From Streptomyces sp. NBC_00273 (GTDB taxonomy: Bacteria > Actinomycetota > Actinomycetes > Streptomycetales > Streptomycetaceae), in assembly GCF_036178145.1 (NCBI RefSeq), contig NZ_CP108067.1, positions 4,836,001 to 4,900,000 on the forward strand: a stretch of 64,000 bases of DNA. Reading direction: 5' to 3'. The notes beneath the pieces are model-generated. The model saw only the letters and a program-made list of their open reading frames with translations. It was not told the origin of the DNA and ran no database searches. Positions 51,761 through 63,231 of this stretch are shown piece after piece. Position 1 is the first letter of the stretch. Each line of letters begins with the position of its first letter. Made by a program: the position numbers and the translations under genes.

Positions 51761-51766
51761 TAAAGT
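51761..51766 (+). promoter_or_regulatory. predicted -10 (TAAAGT) of the exporter regulator
   Basis: TAAAGT is 7 nt from the GTG at 51774; it favours this start over the ATG at 51786. Confidence 0.45.
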
Positions 51767-51773
51767 CGGGAAG

Positions 51774-52328
51774 GTGGCAGATGACATGGTGAATGTGGAC
51801 GCGGGGACCAATGCCGGGACCGGTGCCGGCACCGATGCCGGCACCGATGCCGGTGTCCGGGACGGCGACGCGGTCTCCCGCTTCGTCGAACGGTTCGCCG
51901 CGCAGCTGACCGAGGCCGGGATGCAGCGGATGGCCGCACGCGTCTTCGCCCAGCTGCTGGCCAGCGACGGCGGCGCGATGACCTCGGCGGAGCTGGGCGA
52001 GGCCCTACAGATCAGCCCGGCCGCGGTGTCGGGCGCCGTGTCCTACCTGACCCAGGTCAACATGGTCAGCCGCGAACGCGAACCGGGTTCGCGCCGCGAC
52101 CGGTACGTCCTGCACAACGAACTCTGGTACGAGACCTTCACGCGCCGCGACCAGGTCCTGACCCTGTGGGAGAAGACCCTGCGCGAGGGCGCGGCCACCC
52201 TCGGCACGGACTCCCCCGCCGGGGCGCGCGTCGCGGAGACGGCGGCCTTCTTCGAGTTCATGCAGGGCGAAATGCTGGGTCTCATGGACCGCTGGCGGGC
52301 CCACAAGGCGACGATCGGCCTGGGCTGA
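51774..52328 (+). CDS. GbsR/MarR-type transcriptional regulator
   Basis: A 184-residue regulator. After a repetitive Gly/Thr/Asp-rich N-terminus (GTNAGTGAGTDAGTDAGV, about 12-29), a winged-helix domain follows (FAAQLTEAGMQRMAARVFAQLLASDGGAMTSAELGEALQISPAAVSGAVSYLTQVNMVSREREPGSRRDRY). This GbsR/MarR-like pattern with a C-terminal helical part is typical of small regulators beside ABC-2 exporters. Probably represses the divergent exporter. Confidence 0.88.
   Translation: MADDMVNVDAGTNAGTGAGTDAGTDAGVRDGDAVSRFVERFAAQLTEAGMQRMAARVFAQLLASDGGAMTSAELGEALQISPAAVSGAVSYLTQVNMVSREREPGSRRDRYVLHNELWYETFTRRDQVLTLWEKTLREGAATLGTDSPAGARVAETAAFFEFMQGEMLGLMDRWRAHKATIGLG
51813..51854. repeat. 12-bp tandem repeat inside the regulator gene
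   Basis: Three and a half 12-bp units related to GCCGGCACCGAT (51813-51824, 51825-51836, 51837-51848, partial to 51854). In frame they encode AG(T/D)-type repeats in the disordered N-terminus. Confidence 0.85.
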
Positions 52329-52487
52329 GCGGACCCGAGCCGGCCCGAACGGCTCACACCTGGTCACGCCCCGACCCGGGATCCGAGCCGGTGAGAAATC
52401 GGCGATGCACGGAGCGCAAAGCCCTCGATCACCCCGGCCGAGGATGACTATGGTGATCCTCCGTCAGCCGCGCCGTCCGGAGGGGAC

Positions 52488-53303
52488 ATGGGGACAGACC
52501 CGACGCCAGGTGTGCCACCGAGACCTGCCTACGCTCCGACCGTACCCGCCGAACCTCCCCGCTCCGGACCGCCCCGCTGGGCTTGGTGGGTTGCCGGGAT
52601 CGTCGTTCCCCTTGCGGGCATCGCGGCCAGCATCTTCGTCGCCACCACCAACAACTCGGCGCCTGCGGCCAAAGCCCCGCCGGCGCCGGCGCCGACCACG
52701 GGGAACAGTTCTCCGGGGAGCCAGGCGAACGGTCCCGCCCTCAGCACCTCGCCGCCGGCGTCCGGCATCGCCCCTCCCCCATCACTCTCACCATTACCTT
52801 CGAAGACGCCGCCCCCCGCGGCTGACCTGGCATCCCCTGCCGGGTACACGTTGAACCAGACGATGTTCGGCATCACTCCCGGCCAGTGCACCAACTTCGA
52901 GGAACAGCTGACCGACCTCGACACGGGCCAGAGCCGGATCGTCGTGCCGCAGAACGTCACCAGGCCGACAGAGGTCGAAGCGGGGGGCGCGGAGCTCCTG
53001 TACTGGAACGAAAGCTGCGACTACCGCCTCCGGGCGATGCCCCAGGCCACGGTCGGGATCCTGCGCAAGGGCACCCCCCGGTCTTTCGCCTCGTGCAAGG
53101 CCGCGGCCAACACCGGCCTGGGCCCCGTAAACATGACAAGGATCGCCGACCGGGAGGCTAGAGGGCTCGTCGTAGGCGCCTCCTTCTGCTCCGTCACCGA
53201 CCGGGGGGCCATCGCCATGGCGGTGATCGAGCACATCGCAGGTAGTTACGGCGACGATCCGACGGTGACGGGCACCCTCTACGTGTGGTCGAAGACGCCC
53301 TGA
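52488..53303 (+). CDS. hypothetical membrane protein with Pro/Ser-rich external domain
   Basis: A 271-residue protein. A Pro-rich cytoplasmic N-terminus leads to one transmembrane helix (RWAWWVAGIVVPLAGIAASIFVA, about 30-52), then a Pro/Ser/Ala linker (about 55-115) and an external domain with Cys residues near FGITPGQCTNFEE, YWNESCDYRL, SFASCKAAA and ASFCSVTDRG. The strong GGAGGGG ribosome-binding site supports expression. No family is recognised; the Cys pattern suggests disulphides. Confidence 0.75.
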   Translation: MGTDPTPGVPPRPAYAPTVPAEPPRSGPPRWAWWVAGIVVPLAGIAASIFVATTNNSAPAAKAPPAPAPTTGNSSPGSQANGPALSTSPPASGIAPPPSLSPLPSKTPPPAADLASPAGYTLNQTMFGITPGQCTNFEEQLTDLDTGQSRIVVPQNVTRPTEVEAGGAELLYWNESCDYRLRAMPQATVGILRKGTPRSFASCKAAANTGLGPVNMTRIADREARGLVVGASFCSVTDRGAIAMAVIEHIAGSYGDDPTVTGTLYVWSKTP

Positions 53304-53454
53304 AGGGTCGTGCAGAACACCCGGCGCGGGGCGATGCGCCCGCTGGCGCCGCTGCTCGGGACCTCTGCGGCCACGGCCTGCCGGTCCGCGCGCCGGCGCC
53401 GCGCAAGAGATCCGGAAGCACCGGTACCCGCAGACGGGAAACCTCCTGCGTGCC

Positions 53455-53886
53455 ATGCTGGAACGCATGAACCTGGAGGACCTGGTACGGCTGCGCCGCG
53501 CCCGGGACATGATGGACCGCGCGTACGCGGAGCCGCTGGACGTCCAAGCACTCGCGAACGTCGCCCTCATGTCGCCGGGCCACTTCTCCCGCAGCTTCCG
53601 CACCGCCTTCGGGGAAACCCCGTACAGCTACCTCATGACCCGCCGCGTCGAGCGCGCGAAGGCGTTGCTGCGACGCGGCGACATGAGCGTGACGGACGTC
53701 TGCTTCGCCGTCGGATGTACCTCGCTGGGGTCCTTCAGCTCGCGCTTCACCGAGCTCGTCGGCGAGACCCCGAGCGCCTACCGGGCCCGCAGCCACGACG
53801 ACGGCGCCGCGATCCCGGCGTGCGTCGCCAAGATCCTCACGCGACCGGTCAGGAACGGAGAAGCGAAATCCGCACCCTCCTCGTAG
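53455..53886 (+). CDS. AraC-family transcriptional regulator (DNA-binding domain only)
   Basis: A 143-residue protein that is essentially an AraC HTH domain: LDVQALANVALMSPGHFSRSFRTAFGETPYSYLMTRRVERAKALLRRGDMSVTDVCFAVGCTSLGSFSSRFTELVGETPSAYRAR. No ligand-binding domain is present. It probably controls the following VOC/UvrA genes (gap 10 nt). An alternative start is the ATG at 53467, with CATGCT 7 nt upstream. Confidence 0.88.
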   Translation: MLERMNLEDLVRLRRARDMMDRAYAEPLDVQALANVALMSPGHFSRSFRTAFGETPYSYLMTRRVERAKALLRRGDMSVTDVCFAVGCTSLGSFSSRFTELVGETPSAYRARSHDDGAAIPACVAKILTRPVRNGEAKSAPSS

Positions 53887-53889
53887 CGT
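53884..53889 (+). promoter_or_regulatory. predicted -10 (TAGCGT) of the VOC gene
   Basis: TAGCGT overlaps the last codons of the AraC gene and ends 7 nt before the ATG at 53897, so the VOC gene may have a leaderless transcript of its own. Confidence 0.45.
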
Positions 53890-53896
53890 CGACGGC

Positions 53897-54313
53897 ATGG
53901 ACATCAACCTCTCGCAGTGCTTCATCGCAGTCGACGACCACGACAAGGCGCTCGCCTTCTACCGCGACGTCCTCGGCCTGGAAGTCCGCAACGACGTCGG
54001 GTTCGAAGGGATGCGCTGGGTGACCGTCGGCTCCCCCACCCAGCCCGACGTGGAGATCGTCCTCGAACCGCCGCTCGCCGACCCGGGCGCCTCGGCGGCC
54101 GACCGGCAGGCCATGGCGGAGCTACTGGCCAAGGGCCTGCTGCGCGGCGTGATCTTCTCCACCGACGACGTCGACGCCACCTTCGAACACATCCGGGCCG
54201 CCGGCGGGGAGGTGCTGCAGGAGCCCGTCGACCAGCCGTACGGCGTCCGCGACTGCGCCTTCCGGGACCCGGCGGGCAACATGCTCCGCTTCAACCAGCC
54301 CCGTAATTCCTGA
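53897..54313 (+). CDS. VOC-family (glyoxalase/bleomycin-resistance-like) protein
   Basis: A 138-residue VOC-superfamily protein with two beta-alpha-beta-beta-beta modules (KALAFYRDVLGLEVRND; FRDPAGNMLRFNQPR). Members include dioxygenases, glyoxalases, and antibiotic-binding resistance proteins. The metal ligand His positions are not evident (SQCFIAVDD instead of a His), so it may be non-catalytic. It sits between the AraC and UvrA-like genes, a neighbourhood often seen in Streptomyces. Confidence 0.9.
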   Translation: MDINLSQCFIAVDDHDKALAFYRDVLGLEVRNDVGFEGMRWVTVGSPTQPDVEIVLEPPLADPGASAADRQAMAELLAKGLLRGVIFSTDDVDATFEHIRAAGGEVLQEPVDQPYGVRDCAFRDPAGNMLRFNQPRNS

Positions 54314-54368
54314 CCGCCGACTGCCGCAGGAGTCCGCGCAGGCGGCCCGCCCGAGAGATGGAGACACG

Positions 54369-56762
<2,394 letters not shown>

Positions 56763-56770
56763 CCCGGCCC

Positions 56771-56813
56771 CTCCCCGGACCTGCGGCCACTGCGGTGGCA
56801 GGGGTCCGGGGAG
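56771..56813 (+). terminator. terminator-like stem-loop after the UvrA-like gene
   Basis: CTCCCCGGACC pairs with GGTCCGGGGAG (11 bp), enclosing CCAC-TGCG-GTGG. It is 8 nt after the stop and precedes the hydrolase promoter region. Confidence 0.7.
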
Positions 56814-56873
56814 CTGCCTAGCGTGGTCGGCGGACGTATGAGTACCGTCCCGACGACCGAAGGTGCGACCTCC

Positions 56874-57572
56874 ATGACGGACAAGCCCGCCATCGTCCTG
56901 GTCCACGGGTTCTGGGGCGGCGCCGCCCACTGGGCCAAGGTCATCCCCGAGCTCCACCGGCGCGGGTTCGGCTCGCTGCACGCGGTGGAGAACCCGCTGA
57001 CCTCGCTGGCCGACGACGCCGAGCGCACCCGCAAGATGGTCCGCCAGATCGACGGTCCGGTGCTGCTCGTGGGGCACTCGTACGGCGGCGCGGTCATCAC
57101 CGAGGCCGGGGACCTGCCGAACGTGGCCGGGCTGGTGTACGTGGCGGCGTTCGCCCCGGATGCCGGGGAGAGCCCCGGGCAGATCAGCCAGGAGCTGCCG
57201 CCCGCGGCCTTCGAGAACATCGCGCCCGATTCGGAGGGCTACCTGTGGATCAAGCAGGACACGTTCCACGAGAGCTTCGCGCAGGACCTCTCGGCACAGG
57301 AGGCGCTGGTCATGGCCGTGACCCAGAAGGCTCCGCTCGGTTCGACCTTCGGTGACGACGTCACCGCACCGGCCTGGAAGACGAAGCCCACCTGGTACCA
57401 GGTGTCCACGGCGGACCGCATGATCCACCCGGACAACGAGCGGCGGATGGCCGCGCGGATGAAGCCGCGCAAGGTGATCGAGCTCGACGCGAGCCACGCG
57501 TCGCTCGCCTCGCAGCCCGCGGCGGTCACCGACCTCATCGAAGAGGCCGCACTCGCCCTGACCGCGCCCTGA
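56874..57572 (+). CDS. alpha/beta hydrolase
   Basis: A 232-residue alpha/beta hydrolase of the AB-hydrolase-1 superfamily (MTDKPAIVLVHGFWGGAAHWAKV; nucleophile elbow VGHSYGG; C-terminal DASHAS His). No specific substrate can be named; close relatives are annotated as chloroperoxidase- or esterase-like. The ATG at 56874 is preceded by GAAGG at 10 nt; ATG 56838 (MSTVPTTEGA) is an alternative. It overlaps the 3' end of the convergent DUF gene by about 38 bp. Confidence 0.82.
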   Translation: MTDKPAIVLVHGFWGGAAHWAKVIPELHRRGFGSLHAVENPLTSLADDAERTRKMVRQIDGPVLLVGHSYGGAVITEAGDLPNVAGLVYVAAFAPDAGESPGQISQELPPAAFENIAPDSEGYLWIKQDTFHESFAQDLSAQEALVMAVTQKAPLGSTFGDDVTAPAWKTKPTWYQVSTADRMIHPDNERRMAARMKPRKVIELDASHASLASQPAAVTDLIEEAALALTAP

Positions 57573-58116
57573 TCGGGAGCGCGGGCGCGCGGCGCGCGGG
57601 CCGGGCGCAGCCCAGAGCGCCGGAGTGCGGGGCCCACACGACACCGCCCGCGGCCGGGTCACCCGCGAGCCGCACGACCACCGTGGCCGGGGCGGTGGCG
57701 GTACGGGGCCACGGGCGCGGCGGCAGCACCCGCCGGCCCAGCAGGCCCAGGGTCAGCAGGTGCCGCCCGTCGGCGAGCGCCAGCACCGGCGGCCGCCATC
57801 CCGCCCGGACGACCACGGCCTCGTACGGGGTCCAGCGCACCGCAGGATCCCGCAGCAGGCGCCGGACCCGCCGGACGGCCAGCAGCTCCCGCGCCCCGAG
57901 CAGCACCGGACTCAGCACCACGCCCAGCGCGGCCACCGGTGCCGGCGGCCGGGCGATCACGGCCGCGACCACCACCGGCCAGCAGAACACCGGCAGCAGG
58001 CACAGCAGCAGCGCGTCGCGCCGCCAGTCGTCCAGCGCGTCGCGCGCGGCCGGTTCGAACCGCGCGGCCGGATCGAACCGTGCACCCGGATCGAACCGTG
58101 CACCCGGTGTGGTCAC
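57535..58116 (-). CDS. hypothetical membrane protein with N-terminal repeats
   Basis: A 193-residue protein. The N-terminal repeats GARFDPGARFDPAARFEPAARD precede a two-helix membrane region (about 33-80) and a positively charged C-terminus (RRVRRLLRDP; RRVLPPRPWPRT; RPARRAP). The 18-bp DNA repeat at 58051-58104 encodes the leader. It is coupled by a 4-bp overlap to the kinase-like gene above it. No family recognised; its 3' end overlaps the convergent hydrolase. Confidence 0.7.
   Translation of the reverse strand: MTTPGARFDPGARFDPAARFEPAARDALDDWRRDALLLCLLPVFCWPVVVAAVIARPPAPVAALGVVLSPVLLGARELLAVRRVRRLLRDPAVRWTPYEAVVVRAGWRPPVLALADGRHLLTLGLLGRRVLPPRPWPRTATAPATVVVRLAGDPAAGGVVWAPHSGALGCARPARRAPALPIRARSGRVRPLR
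58051..58104. repeat. three 18-bp tandem units at the start of the membrane protein gene
   Basis: Units CGGTTCGAACCGCGCGGC, then two identical CGGATCGAACCGTGCACC at 58069 and 58087. Each contains the TTCGAA-like dyad, so the array is also an inverted-repeat-rich tract. Confidence 0.9.
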
Positions 58117-58967
58117 CGGGGCACGGTGAGCGTCCACGCCCCCGGACGCAGGGTCCAGGTACGGCGGCGGACCGGGCCGGTCAGCGCCGCGTCCGCGCGG
58201 TAGCGGAAGTCCGCGCCCGACACCGTCACCGTCTTCGCCCGGGCCGTGACCGTCGATTCGGCGGAACTTCCGCCACCCGTCCGGACCACGACCTCCGCCG
58301 CACCGCCGTCGTCGCGGGTGCGAACCGAGACGTCCTCCACGGGCCGGTCCACGTCCGCCAGCAGCACCCCGTCGGCCTCGACCCGCAGCCGGTGCCGGCT
58401 CGTGGCCGCGCCGCCGGCCGCCGCCACCGGCCGGACCAGCGTCCGCACCAGCGAGCGGTACGCGCTCCACACCGACGGCCCGGCGGGCCGTGGGACCCCG
58501 TGCACCGGCGGAATCCGCAGCCCGCCGAGCACCACCCCGTCACTGTCGTCGACCAGCAGGTCAAAGGCGCGCACCGAACCGTCGAGGACCGCCCGGGCCG
58601 CGGCGACGGCGGAAAGCGGCACGCCGAGGGACCTCGCCAGCCCCAGCGAACCCACCGGGCCCACGGGGACCAGAGCCAGGGGTCCCTCCCCCAGCCCGCG
58701 CTCCCGGTGCAGCAGCCCCACGGCGCGCACCAGGGCCCGGTCGTCACCGACGATCACCAGCCGTCGATGACCCCGGCGGGCGAGCGCCCGCGCAAATTCC
58801 TCCTGCGAATCCGGGAGGCAGATCTTCGCTGCCGCGCCCGCTGACAACACATCCTTCGCGATCCGCACGGACTCGCCGTCAAGACGGCGGGCGACCGGGT
58901 CGACGAGCACGAGCAGGCCGCCTACCGGCGCGCCCGCTTGGCTCATGGTGGGCTCTGGAGCCGACAC
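58113..58967 (-). CDS. diacylglycerol kinase-like protein
   Basis: A 284-residue protein with a DAGK/LCB5-like catalytic-domain pattern: LLVLVDPVARR, RRGHRRLVIVGDDRALVRAVGLL (GGDGT-like loop degraded to VGDDRA), PLALVPVGPVGSLGLARSLGVP. The canonical G-G-D-G-T loop is altered, so lipid kinase activity is uncertain. GTG at 58967 (VSAPEPTMSQ) with AGGAAGG upstream. It is divergent from purA and coupled to the next gene. Confidence 0.8.
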   Translation of the reverse strand: MSAPEPTMSQAGAPVGGLLVLVDPVARRLDGESVRIAKDVLSAGAAAKICLPDSQEEFARALARRGHRRLVIVGDDRALVRAVGLLHRERGLGEGPLALVPVGPVGSLGLARSLGVPLSAVAAARAVLDGSVRAFDLLVDDSDGVVLGGLRIPPVHGVPRPAGPSVWSAYRSLVRTLVRPVAAAGGAATSRHRLRVEADGVLLADVDRPVEDVSVRTRDDGGAAEVVVRTGGGSSAESTVTARAKTVTVSGADFRYRADAALTGPVRRRTWTLRPGAWTLTVPR

Positions 58968-59002
58968 CTCGGTCCTTCCTCGGGTAGCATCTTTGTGCAA
59001 GA

Positions 59003-59028
59003 GGCCCTTGCGCTATTGCGCCAGGGCC
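59003..59028 (+). promoter_or_regulatory. stem-loop in the purA leader
   Basis: GGCCCTTGCGC and GCGCCAGGGCC form an 11-bp stem with one mismatch around TATT, about 100 nt before purA. No T-tract follows, and no known riboswitch fold is recognised. It could be a protein-binding site or an attenuation element. Confidence 0.4.
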
Positions 59029-59130
59029 TTCGTCTATTCCGGGGTACCGGTCCGACGGCTCAGCCTGCGGTGTACATCGTCGTACGCCCCCTGACCTTGG
59101 ACATGCCCCATCCGGAAGAGGTGTACGCCT

Positions 59131-60414
<1,284 letters not shown>

Positions 60415-60428
60415 GAAACCCGGTCCCC

Positions 60429-60471
60429 CCGGAGGGGCGGCAGGCGCACCCCGCGCCCGCCGCCCCTCCGG
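60429..60471 (+). terminator. GC-rich terminator-like stem after purA
   Basis: A 19-bp arm beginning CCGGAGGGGCGGC with one mismatch to its partner, loop ACCCC, 15 nt after the purA stop. No U-tract. Confidence 0.7.
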
Positions 60472-60631
60472 CGTTCCCGGGCGGGCGCGGGAGGCCCGGA
60501 GAACACCACCCGGAACGCCGCCCGGGACGCCACCCGGACCCGCAGCGCGAAAAAGTGTGCCGCCCCCTGTCACATCCGTGCGCTCCCCTCCGTCAGTGCT
60601 GTGCAGACACCGACCGAAGGAGAGAGCGACC

Positions 60632-61135
60632 ATGACGAACACGAACACCTCCCCCACCTCCGTCTCGCGGATGCCGAACCCGGCCGATTTCGTCCCCGAG
60701 CTGAACGACATCAGCGCCGCCCTCTTCCGCGCCACGGGCAACCGCTCGGTGCCGCGGACCACGATGAGCCTGGTCCACCTGCGCGCCGGGCAGATCGTCG
60801 GCAACACCTACCTGACCGTCCTGAACACCGGCTTCCTCCGCAAGGCCGGGGAGTCCGAGGAGCGCATCACGGCCGTCTCCTCCTGGCAGGACGCCCCCTA
60901 CTTCACGGCCGCCGAGCGCGCCGCCCTCGCCCTGGTGGAGGCCACCCTCCAGCCCGCCCCGCACGGCCGCGAGCGGGTCACCGACGAGCTGTACGCCGAG
61001 GTCGCCTCGCACTACGACGAGAAGGCCCTCGCCACCCTCACCATCGCGATCGGCCAGATCAACTTCTTCATCGCCCTGGCCGTCATCGGCAAGCCGCAGC
61101 CGGTCGGCTCGCTGGCCGACGAGCAGTGGGGCTGA
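60632..61135 (+). CDS. AhpD-fold/carboxymuconolactone decarboxylase-like protein without redox cysteines
   Basis: A 167-residue CMD/AhpD-like helical protein (TTMSLVHLRAGQIVGNTYLTVLNTGFLRKAGESEERITAVSSWQDAPYFTAAERAALALVEATL; TLTIAIGQINFFIALAVIGKPQP). In AhpD-like proteins the motif is ...INGCAYCID..., carrying the CxxC pair. Here it is QIVGNTYLTV, with neither Cys. It may act as a non-redox decarboxylase-like protein or may have lost catalysis. ATG after AAGGAGAGAG. Confidence 0.85.
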   Translation: MTNTNTSPTSVSRMPNPADFVPELNDISAALFRATGNRSVPRTTMSLVHLRAGQIVGNTYLTVLNTGFLRKAGESEERITAVSSWQDAPYFTAAERAALALVEATLQPAPHGRERVTDELYAEVASHYDEKALATLTIAIGQINFFIALAVIGKPQPVGSLADEQWG

Positions 61136-61323
61136 GGCTCCGTACGGGCCCCCCACCGGCCCCCGTAGGCGTTGCGGACGCTGCGGGCGCTGGGGGGCCG
61201 CTGGGGGCCGTGCCGGGCGGCCCCTGGTCTCGGGGGGCGGGTTCCGGGTGGGCGGAAATATGATGTGCACGGGCTTTTCGCGCAGCGGAAGCAGGGACGA
61301 ATGGATGCACCTCGGAGCGTTCC

Positions 61324-62160
61324 GTGACTCCTCGCCGTGCCCCGCGGGCGGCCAGCGCCGACCTGCTCAGCACGCTCGGGCGGCTCGCCGACCAGGCCCG
61401 CCGCGGGGTGGAGCTGCAGCAGGCCCGGGTGGACCTGGCCGAGGCGCTGCAGAGCGAGATGCTGCCCGCCTCGCTGCCCGCACTGCCGGGCCTGCGGACC
61501 GCCGCCCGGTACGCACCCGCCCGGCACGGCCTGGACATCGGCGGCGACTGGTACGACGGCTTCCGGCTGCCCGAGGGCGCGCTCGCCTTCTGCATCGGTG
61601 ACGTCCAGGGGCACGACGTGGAGGCGGCCGCCTTCATGGGGCAGGTACGGATCTGCCTGCGCGCCGTGGCCGCCGTCGTCGTCGATCCGGGCGAGGTGCT
61701 GAGCCGGGCCAACGAGGTGCTGCTCTCCATGGACCGCGACCTCTTCGCGACCTGCAGCCTGATCCGCTTCGATCCGGAGACGCAGGAGCTGGAAACCGCC
61801 CGGGCCGGCCACGTTCCGGCGGTCTGGGCCACCGTCGACGGCGCGTACGGCATCTCCGAGGACGACGGCGGCCCGCCGCTGAACCTGGTGCCCGGGGCGG
61901 GGTACGCGGTGACCCGGCGCCGACTGACGCAGGCGGGGTCGATCGTGCTGCTCACCGACGGCGTGGTCGAGGGTCCGAAGTTCCCGATCGAGGTGGGACT
62001 GGAGCAGGTGGCCAAGGTGGTGCGGGAGGCAGCGGGCACCGATCCGGGCGAGCTGGCCGCAGAGGTGATGAAGGTGGCCGACTCCACCGGCCACGCCGAC
62101 GACGCCGCCGTGCTCGTACTCAGCCACGACGCCCGGCCCGATCCGGAAGAGCCGGGCTAG
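61324..62160 (+). CDS. SpoIIE/PP2C-family serine phosphatase
   Basis: A 278-residue phosphatase. Predicted N-terminal coiled helix (LLSTLGRLADQARRGVELQQARVDLAEALQSEMLP), then PP2C motifs GGDWYDGF, IGDVQGHDVEAAAFMGQVR, TARAGHVPAVW and DDAAVLVL. It is soluble and lacks a visible sensor domain. SpoIIE-type phosphatases often control sigma factors via anti-anti-sigma proteins. Next to the MASE1 gene (32 nt). GTG start with GGAG. Confidence 0.9.
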   Translation: MTPRRAPRAASADLLSTLGRLADQARRGVELQQARVDLAEALQSEMLPASLPALPGLRTAARYAPARHGLDIGGDWYDGFRLPEGALAFCIGDVQGHDVEAAAFMGQVRICLRAVAAVVVDPGEVLSRANEVLLSMDRDLFATCSLIRFDPETQELETARAGHVPAVWATVDGAYGISEDDGGPPLNLVPGAGYAVTRRRLTQAGSIVLLTDGVVEGPKFPIEVGLEQVAKVVREAAGTDPGELAAEVMKVADSTGHADDAAVLVLSHDARPDPEEPG

Positions 62161-62192
62161 CGCGTGTCACGGCCCGCGGGGGCACCGGGCTG

Positions 62193-63167
62193 TTGTCTGA
62201 TGCTGTGGTGCGCACCGAGGGATGGCGACGTCTGCCCGCAGCTCTGCTGCCGATCCTGGCCGTCGCCGTCGCCTACTACCTGGGCGGACTGATCGGGCTG
62301 TACCAGCGCGTGGTCGTCAACGACGCCGAGGTCACACCCCTGTGGCTGCCGACGGGCATCGCGGTGACCTCCCTGCTCTGGCTGGGCCTGCGGGCATGGC
62401 CGGGGATCGCGATCGGTACGTACCTCACCATCGAGCAGATCACCGATTTCGACTGGCCCGGCCTGATCATCGTCGCGGGGAACGTCCTCGCCCCCGTGTG
62501 CGCGTACCTGATGCTGCGCCGGGTGGGTTTCCGTACCGAGATGGACCGGCTGCGGGACGCCCTGGCGCTGGTCTTCCTGGGCGGTCTGCTGCCCATGCTG
62601 ATCAGCGCGACGATCGGGACCTGGACGCTGGTGCTCACCGGGGACCTGCCGATGTCGCAGTTCTGGCCGGTCTGGTCGGCCTGGTGGGCCGGGGACGCGA
62701 TGGGCGTGCTCGTGGTGACCCCGCTCCTGCTCGTCCTGCGCCGGCTCCTGACGGTCCGGCGGTCCCGGGATGGCTACCGTGCGGCCGAGGCGGCGGCCCT
62801 GGCGGTCGCCTCCGTCGCCATCACGCTCGTGGCCACGCGGAGCCCCCTCTCGCTGCTCTTCCTCGTCTTCCCGCTGATCATCTGGGCGGCCGTGCGCTTC
62901 CAGCTCGCCGGGAGCGCTCCGATCACCCTGCTGGTGTCGGTCCTGACGATCGCTGCGGCAACCGCCCACGACGGGCCGTTCGCCCATCACACCCTCTTCG
63001 AAATCATGATCAACCTCCAGGGCCTCAACGGCGCGGCGGCACTGACCGGGCTGCTGCTGTCGGCCCTGGTCACCGAGCAGAACAACGTCCGCCTGAAGAT
63101 CGAGCAGGTCTGCGATGACCTGGCCGAACTGGTGGAACAGCTGACCCCGGGCAAACCGGATCGCTAG
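62193..63167 (+). CDS. stand-alone MASE1-domain membrane protein
   Basis: A 324-residue integral membrane protein of the MASE1 type, with about eight helices (e.g. LLPILAVAVAYYLGGLIGLYQ; PLWLPTGIAVTSLLWLGLRAWPGIAIG; LIIVAGNVLAPVCAYLMLRR). MASE1 normally precedes GGDEF or histidine-kinase output domains; here only a short soluble tail follows (NNVRLKIEQVCDDLAELVEQLTPGKPDR). It may pass signals to the upstream SpoIIE-type phosphatase. Start TTG 62193 or GTG 62205/62208. Confidence 0.8.
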   Translation: MSDAVVRTEGWRRLPAALLPILAVAVAYYLGGLIGLYQRVVVNDAEVTPLWLPTGIAVTSLLWLGLRAWPGIAIGTYLTIEQITDFDWPGLIIVAGNVLAPVCAYLMLRRVGFRTEMDRLRDALALVFLGGLLPMLISATIGTWTLVLTGDLPMSQFWPVWSAWWAGDAMGVLVVTPLLLVLRRLLTVRRSRDGYRAAEAAALAVASVAITLVATRSPLSLLFLVFPLIIWAAVRFQLAGSAPITLLVSVLTIAAATAHDGPFAHHTLFEIMINLQGLNGAAALTGLLLSALVTEQNNVRLKIEQVCDDLAELVEQLTPGKPDR

Positions 63168-63231
63168 GCGGGCCCCCTGTCGGAGGCGGGGGTTAGGGTC
63201 GTGGCGCGCGACACGAACAAGGGGGGCGTCC

